64,000 nt of DNA from Calliphora vicina (Eukaryota; Arthropoda; Insecta; Diptera; Calliphoridae): contig NW_027052566.1 in the NCBI RefSeq assembly GCF_958450345.1, positions 434,001 through 498,000 on the forward strand, read 5' to 3'. The position numbers and the translations under genes are program-made. Under the pieces are notes generated by a model, which was not told the DNA's origin, made no database searches, and saw only the letters and a list, made by a program, of their open reading frames with translations. Shown here piece after piece: positions 41,253-56,600 of this stretch; the stretch's first letter is position 1, and the number at the start of each line of letters is the position of its first letter.

Positions 41253-44200
41253 ACACAAAATTTTCTATAGGAAATACTATAGTACACAATATTTTCTATA
41301 GGAAATACTGTAGTACACAAAATTTTCTATAGAAAATACTATAGTACACAATATTTTCTATAGGAAATACTATAGTACACAATATTTTCTATAGGAAATA
41401 CTGTAGTACACAATATTTTCTATAGGAAATACTGTAGTACACAAAATTTTCTATAGGAAATACTGTAGTACACAATATTTTCTGTAGGAAATACTGTAGT
41501 AAACAAAATTTTCTATAGGAAATACTATAGTACACAATATTTTCTATAGGAAATACTATAGTACACAATATTTTCTATAGGAAATTCTATAGTACACAAT
41601 ATTTTCTATAGGAAATACTATAGTAAACAATATTTTCTATAGGAAATACTATAGTACGCAATATTTTCTATAGGAAATACTATAGTACACTATATTTTCT
41701 ATAGGAAATACTATAGTACACAATATTTTCTATAGGAAATACTATAGTACACAATATTTTCTACAGGAAATACTGTAGTACACAATATTTTCTATAGGAA
41801 ATACTGTAGTACACAATATTTTCTATAGGAAATACTGTAGTACACAATATTTTCTATAGGAAATACTGTAGTACACAATATTTTCTATAGGAAATACTGT
41901 AGTACACAATATTTTCTATAGGAAATACTGTAGTACACAATATTTTCTATAGGAAATACTGTAGTACACAATATTTTCTATAGGAAATACTGTAGTACAC
42001 AATATTTTCTATAGAAAATACTGTAGTACACAATTTTCTATAGGAAATACTGTAGTACACAATATTTTCTATAGGAAATACTGTAGTACACAATATTTTC
42101 TATAGGAAATACTGTATTACACAATATTTTCTATAGGAAATACTGTAGTACACAATATTTTCTATAGGAAATAATGTAGTACACAATATTTTCTATAGGA
42201 AATACTGTAGTGCACAATATTTTCTATAGGAAATACTATAGTACACAATATTTTCTATAGGAAATACTGTAGTACACAAAATTTTCTATAGGAAATATTA
42301 TAGTACACAATATTTTCTATAGGAAATACTATAGTACACAATATTTTCTATAGGAAATACTATAGGAAATACTATAGTACACAATATTTTCTATAGGAAA
42401 TACTATAGTACGCAATATTTTCTATAGGAAATACTATAGTACACTATATTTTCTATAGGAAATACTATAGTACACAATATTTTCTATAGGAAATACTATA
42501 GTACACAATATTTTCTACAGGAAATACTGTAGTACACAATATTTTCTATAGGAAATACTGTAGTACACAATATTTTCTATAGGAAATACTGTAGTACACA
42601 ATATTTTCTATAGGAAATACTGTAGTACACAATATTTTCTATAGGAAATACTGTAGTACACAATATTTTCTATAGGAAATACTGTAGTACACAATATTTT
42701 CTATAGGAAATACTGTAGTACACAATATTTTCTATAGGAAATACTGTAGTACACAATATTTTCTATAGGAAATACTGTAGTACACAATATTTTCTATAGG
42801 AAATACTGTAGTACACAATATTTTCTATAGAAAATACTGTAGTACACAATTTTCTATGGGAAATACTGTAGTACACAATATTTTCTATAGGAAATACTGT
42901 AGTACACAATATTTTCTATAGGAAATACTGTATTACACAATATTTTCTATAGGAAATACTGTATTACACAATATTTTCTATAGGAAATACTGTAGTACAC
43001 AATATTTTCTATAGGAAATAATGTAGTACACAATATTTTCTATAGGAAATACTGTAGTGCACAATATTTTCTATAGGAAATACTATAGTACACAATATTT
43101 TCTATAGGAAATACTGTAGTACACAAAATTTTCTATAGGAAATACTATAGTACACAATATTTTCTATAGGAAATACTATAGTACACAATATTTTCTATAG
43201 GAAATACTATAGTACACAATATTTTCTATAGGAAATACTATACTACACAATATTTTCTATAGGAAATACTATAGTACACAATATTTTCTATAGGAAATAC
43301 TATAGTACACAATATTTTCTATAGGAAATACTATAGTACACAATATTTTCTATAGGAAATACTATAGTACACAATATTTTCTATAGGAAATACTGTAGTA
43401 AACAATATTTTCTATAGGAAATACTGTAGTACACAATATTTTCTATAGGAAATACTGTAGTACACAATATTTTCTATAGGAAATACTGTAGTACACAATA
43501 TTTTCTATAGGAAATACTGTAGTACACAATATTTTCTATAGGAAATACTGTAGTACACAATATTTTCTATAGGAAATACTGTAGTACACAATATTTTCTA
43601 TAGGAAATACTGTAGTACACAATATTTTCTATAGGAAATACTGTAGTACACAATATTTTCTATAGGAAATACTGTAGTACACAATATTTTCTATAGGAAA
43701 TACTGTAGTACACAATATTTTCTATAGGAAATACTGTAGTACACAATATTTTCTATAGGAAATACTGTAGTACACAATATTTTCTACAGGAAATACTGTA
43801 GTACACAATATTTTCTATAGAAAATACTGTAGTACACAATATTTTCTATAGGAAATACTGTAGTACACAATATTTTCTATAGGAAATACTGTAGTACACA
43901 ATATTTTCTATAGCAAATACTGTAGTACACAATATTTTCTATAGCAAATACTGTAGTACACAATATTATCTATAGCAAATACTGTAGTACACAATATTTT
44001 CTATAGGAAATACTGTAGTACACAATATTTTCTATAGGAAATACTGTAGTACACAATATTTTCTATAGGAAATACTGTAGTGCACAATATTTTCTATAGG
44101 AAATACTGTAGTGCACAATATTTTCTATAGGAAATACTGTAGTACACAATATTTTCTATAGGAAATACTGTAGTGCACAATATTTTCTATCGGAAATACT

Positions 44201-45400
44201 GTAGTGCACAATATTTTCTATAGCAAATACTGTAGTACACAACATTTTCTATAGGAAATACTGTAGTACACAATATTTTCTATAGGAAATACTGTAGTAC
44301 ACAATATTTTCTATAGGAAATACTGTAGTACACAAAATTTTCTATAGGAAATACTATAGTACACAATATTTTCTATAGGAAATACTATAGTACACAATAT
44401 TTTCTATAGGAAATACTATAGTACACAATATTTTCTATAGGAAATACTATAGTACACAATATTTTCTATAGGAAATATTATATTACACAATATTTTCTAT
44501 AGGAAATACTGTAGTACACAATATTTTCTATAGGAAATACTGTAGTACACAATATTTTCTATAGGAAATACTGTAGTACACAATATTTTCTATAGGAAAT
44601 ACTGTAGTACACAATATTTTCTATAGGAAATACTGTAGTACACAATATTTTCTATAGGAAATACTGTAGTACACAATATTTTCTATAGGAAATACTATAG
44701 TACACAATATTTTCTATAGGAAATACTGTAGTACAGAATATTTTCTATAGGAAATACTGTAGTTCAGAATATTTTCTATAGGAAATACTGTAGTACAGAA
44801 TATTTTCTATAGGAAATACTGTAGTACAGAATATTTTCTATAGGAAATACTGTAGTACAGAATATTTTCTATAGGAAATACTGTAGTACAGAATATTTTC
44901 TTTAGGAAATACTGTAGTACAGAATATTTTCTATAGGAAATACTGTAGTACAGAATATTTTCTATAGGAAGTACTGTAGTACAGAATATTTTCTATAGGA
45001 AATACTGTAGTACAGAATATTTTCTATAGGAAATACTGTAGTACAGAATATTTTCTATAGGAAATACTGTAGTACACAATATTTTCTATAGGAAATACTG
45101 TAGTACACAATACTTTCTATAGGAAATACTGTAGTACACAATATTTTCTATAGGAAATACTGTAGTACACAAAATTTTCTATAGGAAATACTATAGTACA
45201 CAAAATTTTCTATAGGAAATACTATAGTACACAATATTTTCTATAGGAAATACTATAGTACACAATATTTTCTATAGGAAATACTATAGTACACAATATT
45301 TTCTATAGGAAATATTATAGTACACAATATTTTCTATAGGAAATACTGTAGTACACAATATTTTCTATAGGAAATACTGTAGTACACATAATTTTCTATA
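41253..45400 (+). repeat. 7.2-kb-type superblock, copy B
   Basis: Markers are ACACAAAA at 41253, CTGTAGGAAA at 41482, the 12-bp monomer at 42349, 29-bp monomers near 42033 and 42849, CTATCGGAAA near 44.19 kb, GTTCAG at 44762 and an ACAGAAT cluster. The same markers occur in copy C 7,169 bp later (first two) and exactly 7,200 bp later (12-bp unit, GTTCAG), so C gained one monomer. Limits are approximate. Confidence 0.85.
42349..42360 (+). repeat. 12-bp monomer remnant
   Basis: Same deletion as at 29914, 12,435 bp away, joining CTATAG to GAAATACTATAG. It marks copy B of the 7.2-kb superblock. Confidence 0.88.
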
Positions 45401-48400
45401 GGAAATACTATAGTACACAATATTTTCTATAGGAAATACTGTAGTACACAAAATTTTCTATAGGAAATACTATAGTACACAATATTTTCTATAGGAAATA
45501 CTATAGTACACAATATTTTCTATAGGAAATACTATAGTACACAATATTTTCTATAGGAAATACTGTAGGACACAATATTTTCTATAGGAAATACTGTAGT
45601 ACACAATATTTTCTATAGGAAATACTGTAGTACACAATATTTTCTATAGGAAATACTGTAGTACACAATATTTTCTATAGGAAATACTGTAGTACACAAT
45701 ATTTTCTATAGGAAATACTGTAGGACACAATATTTTCTATAGGAAATACTGTAGTACACAATATTTTCTATAGGAAATACTGTAGTACACAATAATTTCT
45801 ATAGGAAATACTGTAGTACACAAAATTTTCTATAGGAAATACTATAGTACACAATATTTTCTATAGGAAATACTATAGTACACAATATTTTCTATAGGAA
45901 ATACTGTAGTACACAATATTTTCTATACGAAATACTGTAGTACACAATATTATCTATAGGAAATACTATAGTACACAATATTATCTATAGGAAATACTAT
46001 AGTACACAATATTTTCTATAGGAAATACTGTAGTACACAATATTTTCTATAGGAAATACTGTAGTACACAATATTTTCTATAGGAAATACTGCAGTACAG
46101 AATATTTTCTATAGGAAATACTGTAGTACACAATATTTTCTATAGGAAATACTGTAGTACACAATATTTTCTATAGGAAATACTGTAGTACACAATATTT
46201 TCTATAGGAAATACTGTAGTACACAATATTTTCTATAGGAAATACTGTAGTACACAATATTTTCTATAGGAAATACTGTAGTACACAATATTTTCTATAG
46301 GAAATACTGTAGTACACAATATTTTCTATAGGAAATACTGTAGTACACAAAATTTTCTATAGGAAATACTGTAGTACACAAAATTTTCTATAGGAAATAC
46401 TGTAGTACACATAATTTTCTATAGGAAATACTATAGTACACAATATTTTCTATAGGAAATACTGTAGTACACAAAATTTTCTATAGGAAATACTATAGTA
46501 CACAATATTTTCTATAGGAAATACTATAGTACACAATATTTTCTATAGGAAATACTATAGTACACAATATTTTCTATAGGAAATACTGTAGGACACAATA
46601 TTTTCTATAGGAAATACTGTAGTACACAATATTTTCTATAGGAAATACTGTAGTACACAATATTTTCTATAGGAAATACTGTAGTACACAATATTTTCTA
46701 TAGGAAATACTGTAGTACACAATATTTTCTATAGGAAATACTGTAGTACACAATATTTTCTATAGGAAATACTGTAGTACACAATATTTTCTATAGGAAA
46801 TACTGTAGTACACAATATTTTCTATAGGAAATACTGTAGTACACAATATTTTCTATAGGAAATACTGTAGTACACAATATTTTCTATAGGAAATACTGTA
46901 GTACACAATATTTTCTATAGGAAATACTGTAGTACACAATATTTTCTATAAGAAATACTGTAGTACACAATATTTTCTATAGGAAATACTGTAGTACACA
47001 ATATTTTCTATAGGAAATACTGTAGTACACAATATTTTCTACAGGAAATACTGTAGTACACAATATTTTCTATAGAAAATACTGTAGTACACAATATTTT
47101 CTATAGGAAATACTATAGTACACAATATTTTCTATAGGAAATACTGTAGTACACAATATTTTCTATACGAAATACTGTAGTACACAATATTATCTATAGG
47201 AAATACTATAGTACACAATATTATCTATAGGAAATACTATAGTACACAATATTTTCTATAGGAAATACTGTAGTACACAATATTTTCTATAGGAAATACT
47301 GCAGTACAGAATATTTTCTATAGGAAATACTGTAGTACACAATATTTTCTATAGGAAATACTGTAGTACACAATATTTTCTATAGGAAATACTGTAGTAC
47401 ACAATATTTTCTATAGGAAATACTGTAGTACACAATATTTTCTATAGGAAATACTGTAGTACACAATATTTTCTATAGGAAATACTGTAGTACACAATAT
47501 TTTCTATAGGAAATACTGTAGTACACAATATTTTCTATAGGAAATACTGTAGTACACAAAATTTTCTATAGGAAATACTGTAGTACACAAAATTTTCTAT
47601 AGGAAATACTGTAGTACACATAATTTTCGATAGGAAATACTATAGTACACAATATTTTCTATAGGAAATACTGTAGTACACAAAATTTTCTATAGGAAAT
47701 ACTATAGTACACAATATTTTCTATAGGAAATACTATAGTACACAATATTTTCTATAGGAAATACTATAGTACACAATATTTTCTATAGGAAATACTGTAG
47801 GACACAATATTTTCTATAGGAAATACTGTAGTACACAATATTTTCTATAGGAAATACTGTAGTACACAATATTTTCTATAGGAAATACTGTAGTACACAA
47901 TATTTTCTATAGGAAATACTGTAGTACACAATATTTTCTATAGGAAATACTGTAGGACACAATATTTTCTATAGGAAATACTGTAGTACACAATATTTTC
48001 TATAGGAAATACTGTAGTACACAATATTTTCTATAGGAAATACTGTAGTACACAATATTTTCTATAGGAAATACTGTAGTACACAATATTTTCTATAGGA
48101 AATACTGTAGTACACAATATTTTCTATAGGAAATACTGTAGTACACAATATTTTCTATAGGAAATACTGTAGTACACAATATTTTCTATAGGAAATACTG
48201 TAGTACACAATATTTTCTATAGGAAATACTGTAGTACACAATATTTTCTATAGGAAATACTGTAGTACACAATATTTTCTATAGGAAATACTGTAGTACA
48301 CAATATTTTCTATAGGAAATACTGTAGTACACAATATTTTCTATAGGAAATAATGTAGTACACAATATTTTCTATAGGAAATACTGTAGTACACAATATT

Positions 48401-48421
48401 TTCTATAGGAAATACTGTAGT

Positions 48422-51400
48422 ACACAAAATTTTCTATAGGAAATACTATAGTACACAATATTTTCTATAGGAAATACTGTAGTACACAAAATTTTCTATA
48501 GAAAATACTATAGTACACAATATTTTCTATAGGAAATACTATAGTACACAATATTTTCTATAGGAAATACTGTAGTACACAATATTTTCTATAGGAAATA
48601 CTGTAGTACACAAAATTTTCTATAGGAAATACTGTAGTACACAATATTTTCTGTAGGAAATACTGTAGTAAACAAAATTTTCTATAGGAAATACTATAGT
48701 ACACAATATTTTCTATAGGAAATACTATAGTACACAATATTTTCTATAGGAAATTCTATAGTACACAATATTTTCTATAGGAAATACTATAGTACACAAT
48801 ATTTTCTATAGGAAATACTATAGTACGCAATATTTTCTATAGGAAATACTATAGTACACTATATTTTCTATAGGAAATACTATAGTACACAATATTTTCT
48901 ATAGGAAATACTATAGTACACAATATTTTCTACAGGAAATACTGTAGTACACAATATTTTCTATAGGAAATACTGTAGTACACAATATTTTCTATAGGAA
49001 ATACTGTAGTACACAATATTTTCTATAGGAAATACTGTAGTACACAATATTTTCTATAGGAAATACTGTAGTACACAATATTTTCTATAGGAAATACTGT
49101 AGTACACAATATTTTCTATAGGAAATACTGTAGTACACAATATTTTATATAGGAAATACTGTAGTACACAATATTTTCTATAGGAAATACTGTAGTACAC
49201 AATATTTTCTATAGAAAATACTGTAGTACACAATTTTCTATAGGAAATACTGTAGTACACAATATTTTCTATAGGAAATACTGTAGTACACAATATTTTC
49301 TATAGGAAATACTGTATTACACAATATTTTCTATAGGAAATACTGTAGTACACAATATTTTCTATAGGAAATAATGTAGTACACAATATTTTCTATAGGA
49401 AATACTGTAGTGCACAATATTTTCTATAGGAAATACTATAGTACACAATATTTTCTATAGGAAATACTGTAGTACACAAAATTTTCTATAGGAAATATTA
49501 TAGTACACAATATTTTCTATAGGAAATACTATAGTACACAATATTTTCTATAGGAAATACTATAGGAAATACTATAGTACACAATATTTTCTATAGGAAA
49601 TACTATAGTACGCAATATTTTCTATAGGAAATACTATAGTACACTATATTTTCTATAGGAAATACTATAGTACACAATATTTTCTATAGGAAATACTATA
49701 GTACACAATATTTTCTACAGGAAATACTGTAGTACACAATATTTTCTATAGGAAATACTGTAGTACACAATATTTTCTATAGGAAATACTGTAGTACACA
49801 ATATTTTCTATAGGAAATACTGTAGTACACAATATTTTCTATAGGAAATACTGTAGTACACAATATTTTCTATAGGAAATACTGTAGTACACAATATTTT
49901 CTATAGGAAATACTGTAGTACACAATATTTTCTATAGGAAATACTGTAGTACACAATATTTTCTATAGGAAATACTGTAGTACACAATATTTTCTATAGG
50001 AAATACTGTAGTACACAATATTTTCTATAGAAAATACTGTAGTACACAATATTTTCTATAGAAAATACTGTAGTATACAATTTTCTATAGGAAATACTGT
50101 AGTACACAATATTTTCTATAGGAAATACTGTAGTACACAATATTTTCTATAGGAAATACTGTATTACACAATATTTTCTATAGGAAATACTGTAGTACAC
50201 AATATTTTCTATAGGAAATAATGTAGTACACAATATTTTCTATAGGAAATACTGTAGTGCACAATATTTTCTATAGGAAATACTATAGTACACAATATTT
50301 TCTATAGGAAATACTGTAGTACACAAAATTTTCTATAGGAAATACTATAGTACACAATATTTTCTATAGGAAATACTATAGTACACAATATTTTCTATAG
50401 GAAATACTATAGTACACAATATTTTCTATAGGAAATACTATACTACACAATATTTTCTATAGGAAATACTATAGTACACAATATTTTCTATAGGAAATAC
50501 TATAGTACACAATATTTTCTATAGGAAATACTATAGTACACAATATTTTCTATAGGAAATACTATAGTACACAATATTTTCTATAGGAAATACTGTAGTA
50601 AACAATATTTTCTATAGGAAATACTGTAGTACACAATATTTTCTATAGGAAATACTGTAGTACACAATATTTTCTATAGGAAATACTGTAGTACACAATA
50701 TTTTCTATAGGAAATACTGTAGTACACAATATTTTCTATAGGAAATACTGTAGTACACAATATTTTCTATAGGAAATACTGTAGTACACAATATTTTCTA
50801 TAGGAAATACTGTAGTACACAATATTTTCTATAGGAAATACTGTAGTACACAATATTTTCTATAGGAAATACTGTAGTACACAATATTTTCTATAGGAAA
50901 TACTGTAGTACACAATATTTTCTATAGGAAATACTGTAGTACACAATATTTTCTATAGGAAATACTGTAGTACACAATATTTTCTATAGGAAATACTGTA
51001 GTACACAATATTTTCTACAGGAAATACTGTAGTACACAATATTTTCTATAGAAAATACTGTAGTACACAATATTTTCTATAGGAAATACTGTAGTACACA
51101 ATATTTTCTATAGGAAATACTGTAGTACACAATATTTTCTATAGCAAATACTGTAGTACACAATATTTTCTATAGCAAATACTGTAGTACACAATATTAT
51201 CTATAGCAAATACTGTAGTACACAATATTTTCTATAGGAAATACTGTAGTACACAATATTTTCTATAGGAAATACTGTAGTACACAATATTTTCTATAGG
51301 AAATACTGTAGTGCACAATATTTTCTATAGGAAATACTGTAGTACACAATATTTTCTATAGGAAATACTGTAGTGCACAATATTTTCTATCGGAAATACT

Positions 51401-52600
51401 GTAGTGCACAATATTTTCTATAGCAAATACTGTAGTACACAATATTTTCTATAGGAAATACTGTAGTACACAATATTTTCTATAGGAAATACTGTAGTAC
51501 ACAATATTTTCTATAGGAAATACTGTAGTACACAAAATTTTCTATAGGAAATACTATAGTACACAATATTTTCTATAGGAAATACTATAGTACACAATAT
51601 TTTCTATAGGAAATACTATAGTACACAATATTTTCTATAGGAAATACTATAGTACACAATATTTTCTATAGGAAATATTATATTACACAATATTTTCTAT
51701 AGGAAATACTGTAGTACACAATATTTTCTATAGGAAATACTGTAGTACACAATATTTTCTATAGGAAATACTGTAGTACACAATATTTTCTATAGGAAAT
51801 ACTGTAGTACACAATATTTTCTATAGGAAATACTGTAGTACACAATATTTTCTATAGGAAATACTATAGTACACAATATTTTCTATAGGAAATACTATAG
51901 TACACAATATTTTCTATAGGAAATACTGTAGTACAGAATATTTTCTATAGGAAATACTGTAGTTCAGAATATTTTCTATAGGAAATACTGTAGTACAGAA
52001 TATTTTCTATAGGAAATACTGTAGTACAGAATATTTTCTCTAGGAAATACTGTAGTACAGAATATTTTCTATAGGAAATACTGTAGTACAGAATATTTTC
52101 TTTAGGAAATACTGTAGTACAGAATATTTTCTATAGGAAATACTGTAGTACAGAATATTTTCTATAGGAAATACTGTAGTACAGAATATTTTCTATAGGA
52201 AGTACTGTAGTACAGAATATTTTCTATAGGAAATACTGTAGTACAGAATATTTTCTATAGGAAATACTGTAGTACAGAATATTTTCTATAGGAAATACTG
52301 TAGTACACAATATTTTCTATAGGAAATACTGTAGTACACAATACTTTCTATAGGAAATACTGTAGTACACAATATTTTCTATAGGAAATACTGTAGTACA
52401 CAAAATTTTCTATAGGAAATACTATAGTACACAAAATTTTCTATAGGAAATACTATAGTACACAATATTTTCTATAGGAAATACTATAGTACACAATATT
52501 TTCTATAGGAAATACTATAGTACACAATATTTTCTATAGGAAATACTATAGTACACAATATTTTCTATAGGAAATACTATAGTACACAATATTTTCTATA
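48422..52600 (+). repeat. 7.2-kb-type superblock, copy C
   Basis: Markers are ACACAAAA at 48422, CTGTAGGAAA at 48651, the 12-bp monomer at 49549, CTATCGG at 51391, TATTACAC near 51683, GTTCAG at 51962, TCTCTAGG at 52040 and ACTTTC at 52344. Most match copy B in order. The part from about 49.5 kb also forms the left arm of the palindrome. Confidence 0.85.
49549..49560 (+). repeat. 12-bp monomer remnant
   Basis: Third forward copy of the CTATAG-to-CTATAG deletion, exactly 7,200 bp after the one in copy B. It lies near the outer edge of the left palindrome arm. Confidence 0.88.
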
Positions 52601-53660
52601 GGAAATACTGTAGTACACAATATTTTCTATAGGAAATTCTATAGTACACAATATTTTCTATAGGAAATACTATAGTACACAATATTTTCTACAGGAAATA
52701 CTATAGTACACAATATTTTCTATAGGAAATACTATAGTACACAATATTTTCTATAGGAAATACTATAGTACACAATATTTTCTATAGGAAATACTATAGT
52801 ACACAATATTTTCTATAGGAAATATTATATTACACAATATTTTCTATAGGAAATACTGTAGTACACAATATTTTCTATAGGAAATACTGTAGTACACAAT
52901 ATTTTCTATAGGAAATACTGTAGTACACAATATTTTCTATAGGAAATACTGTAGTACACAATATTTTCTATAGGAAATACTGTAGTACACAATATTTTCT
53001 ATAGGAAATACTGTAGTACACAATATTTTCTATAGGAAATACTATAGTACACAATATTTTCTATAGGAAATACTGTAGTACAGAATATTTTCTATAGGAA
53101 ATACTGTAGTTCAGAATATTTTCTATAGGAAATACTGTAGTACAGAATATTTTCTATAGGAAATACTGTAGTACAGAATATTTTCTATAGGAAATACTGT
53201 AGTACAGAATATTTTCTATAGGAAATACTGTAGTACAGAATATTTTCTATAGGAAATACTGTAGTACAGAATATTTTCTATAGGAAATACTGTAGTACAG
53301 AATATTTTCTATAGGAAATACTGTAGTACAGAATATTTTCTATAGGAAGTACTGTAGTACAGAATATTTTCTATAGGAAATACTGTAGTACAGAATATTT
53401 TCTATAGGAAATACTGTAGTACAGAATATTTTCTATAGGAAATACTGTAGTACACAATATTTTCTATAGGAAATACTGTAGTACACAATATTTTCTATAG
53501 GAAATACTGTAGTACACAATATTTTCTATAGGAAATACTGTAGTACACAAAATTTTCTATAGGAAATACTATAGTACACAAAATTTTCTATAGGAAATAC
53601 TATAGTACACAATATTTTCTATAGGAAATACTATAGTACACAATATTTTCTATAGGAAAT

Positions 53661-56600
53661 ATTGTGTACTATAGTATTTCCTATAGAAAATTTTGTGTAC
53701 TATAGTATTTCCTATAGAAAATTTTGTGTACTACAGTATTTCCTATAGAAAATATTGTGTACTACAGTATTTCCTATAGAAAATATTGTGTACTACAGTA
53801 TTTCCTATAGAAAATATTGTGTACTACAGTATTTCCTATAGAAAATATTCTGTACTACAGTATTTCCTATAGAAAATATTCTGTACTACAGTATTTCCTA
53901 TAGAAAATATTCTGTACTACAGTACTTCCTATAGAAAATATTCTGTACTACAGTATTTCCTATAGAAAATATTCTGTACTACAGTATTTCCTATAGAAAA
54001 TATTCTGTACTACAGTATTTCCTATAGAAAATATTCTGTACTACAGTATTTCCTATAGAAAATATTCTGTACTACAGTATTTCCTATAGAAAATATTCTG
54101 TACTACAGTATTTCCTATAGAAAATATTCTGTACTACAGTATTTCCTATAGAAAATATTCTGTACTACAGTATTTCCTATAGAAAATATTCTGAACTACA
54201 GTATTTCCTATAGAAAATATTGTGTACTACAGTATTTCCTATAGAAAATATTGTGTACTACAGTATTTCCTATAGAAAATATTGTGTACTACAGTATTTC
54301 CTATAGAAAATATTGTGTACTACAGTATTTCCTATAGAAAATATTGTGTACTACAGTATTTCCTATAGAAAATATTGTGTACTACAGTATTTCCTATAGA
54401 AAATATTGTGTAATATAATATTTCCTATAGAAAATATTGTGTACTATAGTATTTCCTATAGAAAATATTGTGTACTATAGTATTTCCTATAGAAAATATT
54501 GTGTACTATAGTATTTCCTATAGAAAATATTGTGTACTATAGTATTTCCTGTAGAAAATATTGTGTACTATAGTATTTCCTATAGAAAATATTGTGTACT
54601 ATAGAATTTCCTATAGAAAATATTGTGTACTACAGTATTTCCTATAGAAAATATTGTGTACTATAGTATTTCCTATAGAAAATATTGTGTACTATAGTAT
54701 TTCCTATAGAAAATATTGTGTACTATAGTATTTCCTATAGAAAATATTGTGTACTATAGTATTTCCTATAGAAAATATTGTGTACTATAGTATTTCCTAT
54801 AGAAAATTTTGTGTACTATAGTATTTCCTATAGAAAATTTTGTGTACTACAGTATTTCCTATAGAAAATATTGTGTACTACAGTATTTCCTATAGAAAGT
54901 ATTGTGTACTACAGTATTTCCTATAGAAAATATTGTGTACTACAGTATTTCCTATAGAAAATATTCTGTACTACAGTATTTCCTATAGAAAATATTCTGT
55001 ACTACAGTATTTCCTATAGAAAATATTCTGTACTACAGTACTTCCTATAGAAAATATTCTGTACTACAGTATTTCCTATAGAAAATATTCTGTACTACAG
55101 TATTTCCTATAGAAAATATTCTGTACTACAGTATTTCCTAAAGAAAATATTCTGTACTACAGTATTTCCTATAGAAAATATTCTGTACTACAGTATTTCC
55201 TAGAGAAAATATTCTGTACTACAGTATTTCCTATAGAAAATATTCTGTACTACAGTATTTCCTATAGAAAATATTCTGAACTACAGTATTTCCTATAGAA
55301 AATATTCTGTACTACAGTATTTCCTATAGAAAATATTGTGTACTATAGTATTTCCTATAGAAAATATTGTGTACTACAGTATTTCCTATAGAAAATATTG
55401 TGTACTACAGTATTTCCTATAGAAAATATTGTGTACTACAGTATTTCCTATAGAAAATATTGTGTACTACAGTATTTCCTATAGAAAATATTGTGTACTA
55501 CAGTATTTCCTATAGAAAATATTGTGTACTACAGTATTTCCTATAGAAAATATTGTGTAATATAATATTTCCTATAGAAAATATTGTGTACTATAGTATT
55601 TCCTATAGAAAATATTGTGTACTATAGTATTTCCTATAGAAAATATTGTGTACTATAGTATTTCCTATAGAAAATATTGTGTACTATAGTATTTCCTATA
55701 GAAAATTTTGTGTACTACAGTATTTCCTATAGAAAATATTGTGTACTACAGTATTTCCTATAGAAAATATTGTGTACTACAGTATTTCCTATAGAAAATA
55801 TTGTGTACTACAGTATTTGCTATAGAAAATATTGTGCACTACAGTATTTCCGATAGAAAATATTGTGCACTATAGTATTTCCTATAGAAAATATTGTGTA
55901 CTACAGTATTTCCTATAGAAAATATTGTGCACTACAGTATTTCCTATAGAAAATATTGTGCACTACAGTATTTCCTATAGAAAATATTGTGTACTACAGT
56001 ATTTCCTATAGAAAATATTGTGTACTACAGTATTTCCTATAGAAAATATTGTGTACTACAGTATTTGCTATAGATAATATTGTGTACTACAGTATTTGCT
56101 ATAGAAAATATTGTGTACTACAGTATTTGCTATAGAAAATATTGTGTACTACAGTATTTCCTATAGAAAATATTGTGTACTACAGTATTTCCTATAGAAA
56201 ATATTGTGTACTACAGTATTTTCTATAGAAAATATTGTGTACTACAGTATTTCCTAGTAGAAAATATTGTGTACTACAGTATTTCCTATAGAAAATATTG
56301 TGTACTACAGTATTTCCTATAGAAAATATTGTGTACTACAGTATTTCCTATAGAAAATATTGTGTACTACAGTATTTCCTATAGAAAATATTGTGTACTA
56401 CAGTATTTCCTATAGAAAATATTGTGTACTACAGTATTTCCTATAGAAAATATTGTGTACTACAGTATTTCCTATAGAAAATATTGTGTACTACAGTATT
56501 TCCTATAGAAAATATTGTGTACTACAGTATTTCCTATAGAAAATATTGTGTACTACAGTATTTCCTATAGAAAATATTGTGTACTACAGTATTTCCTATA

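Larger units (their letters stand above)
40044..53660 (+). repeat. 31-bp satellite array, segment 3 (forward)
   Basis: Forward monomers fill the stretch between the transposon and the orientation switch, with no gene. It contains one more 992-bp cassette (from 40236), two long copies of the 7.2-kb block (about 41.25 and 48.42 kb), and clusters of ACAGAATATT monomers near 44.75-45.06, 51.94-52.29 and 53.08-53.44 kb. A rare GTTCAG monomer opens each cluster (44762, 51962, 53109). Confidence 0.98.

Noticed and set aside
49054..49293. Antisense ORFs of 60-79 codons with a repeating 31-residue pattern (also at 9526-9717 and 57166-57348)
   Set aside because: 31 is not a multiple of 3, so the satellite is read through three frames in turn and a TAG in CCTATAG stops it about every 93 bp. 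The longer ORFs exist only where an indel monomer shifts the frame. There is no evidence of a gene.
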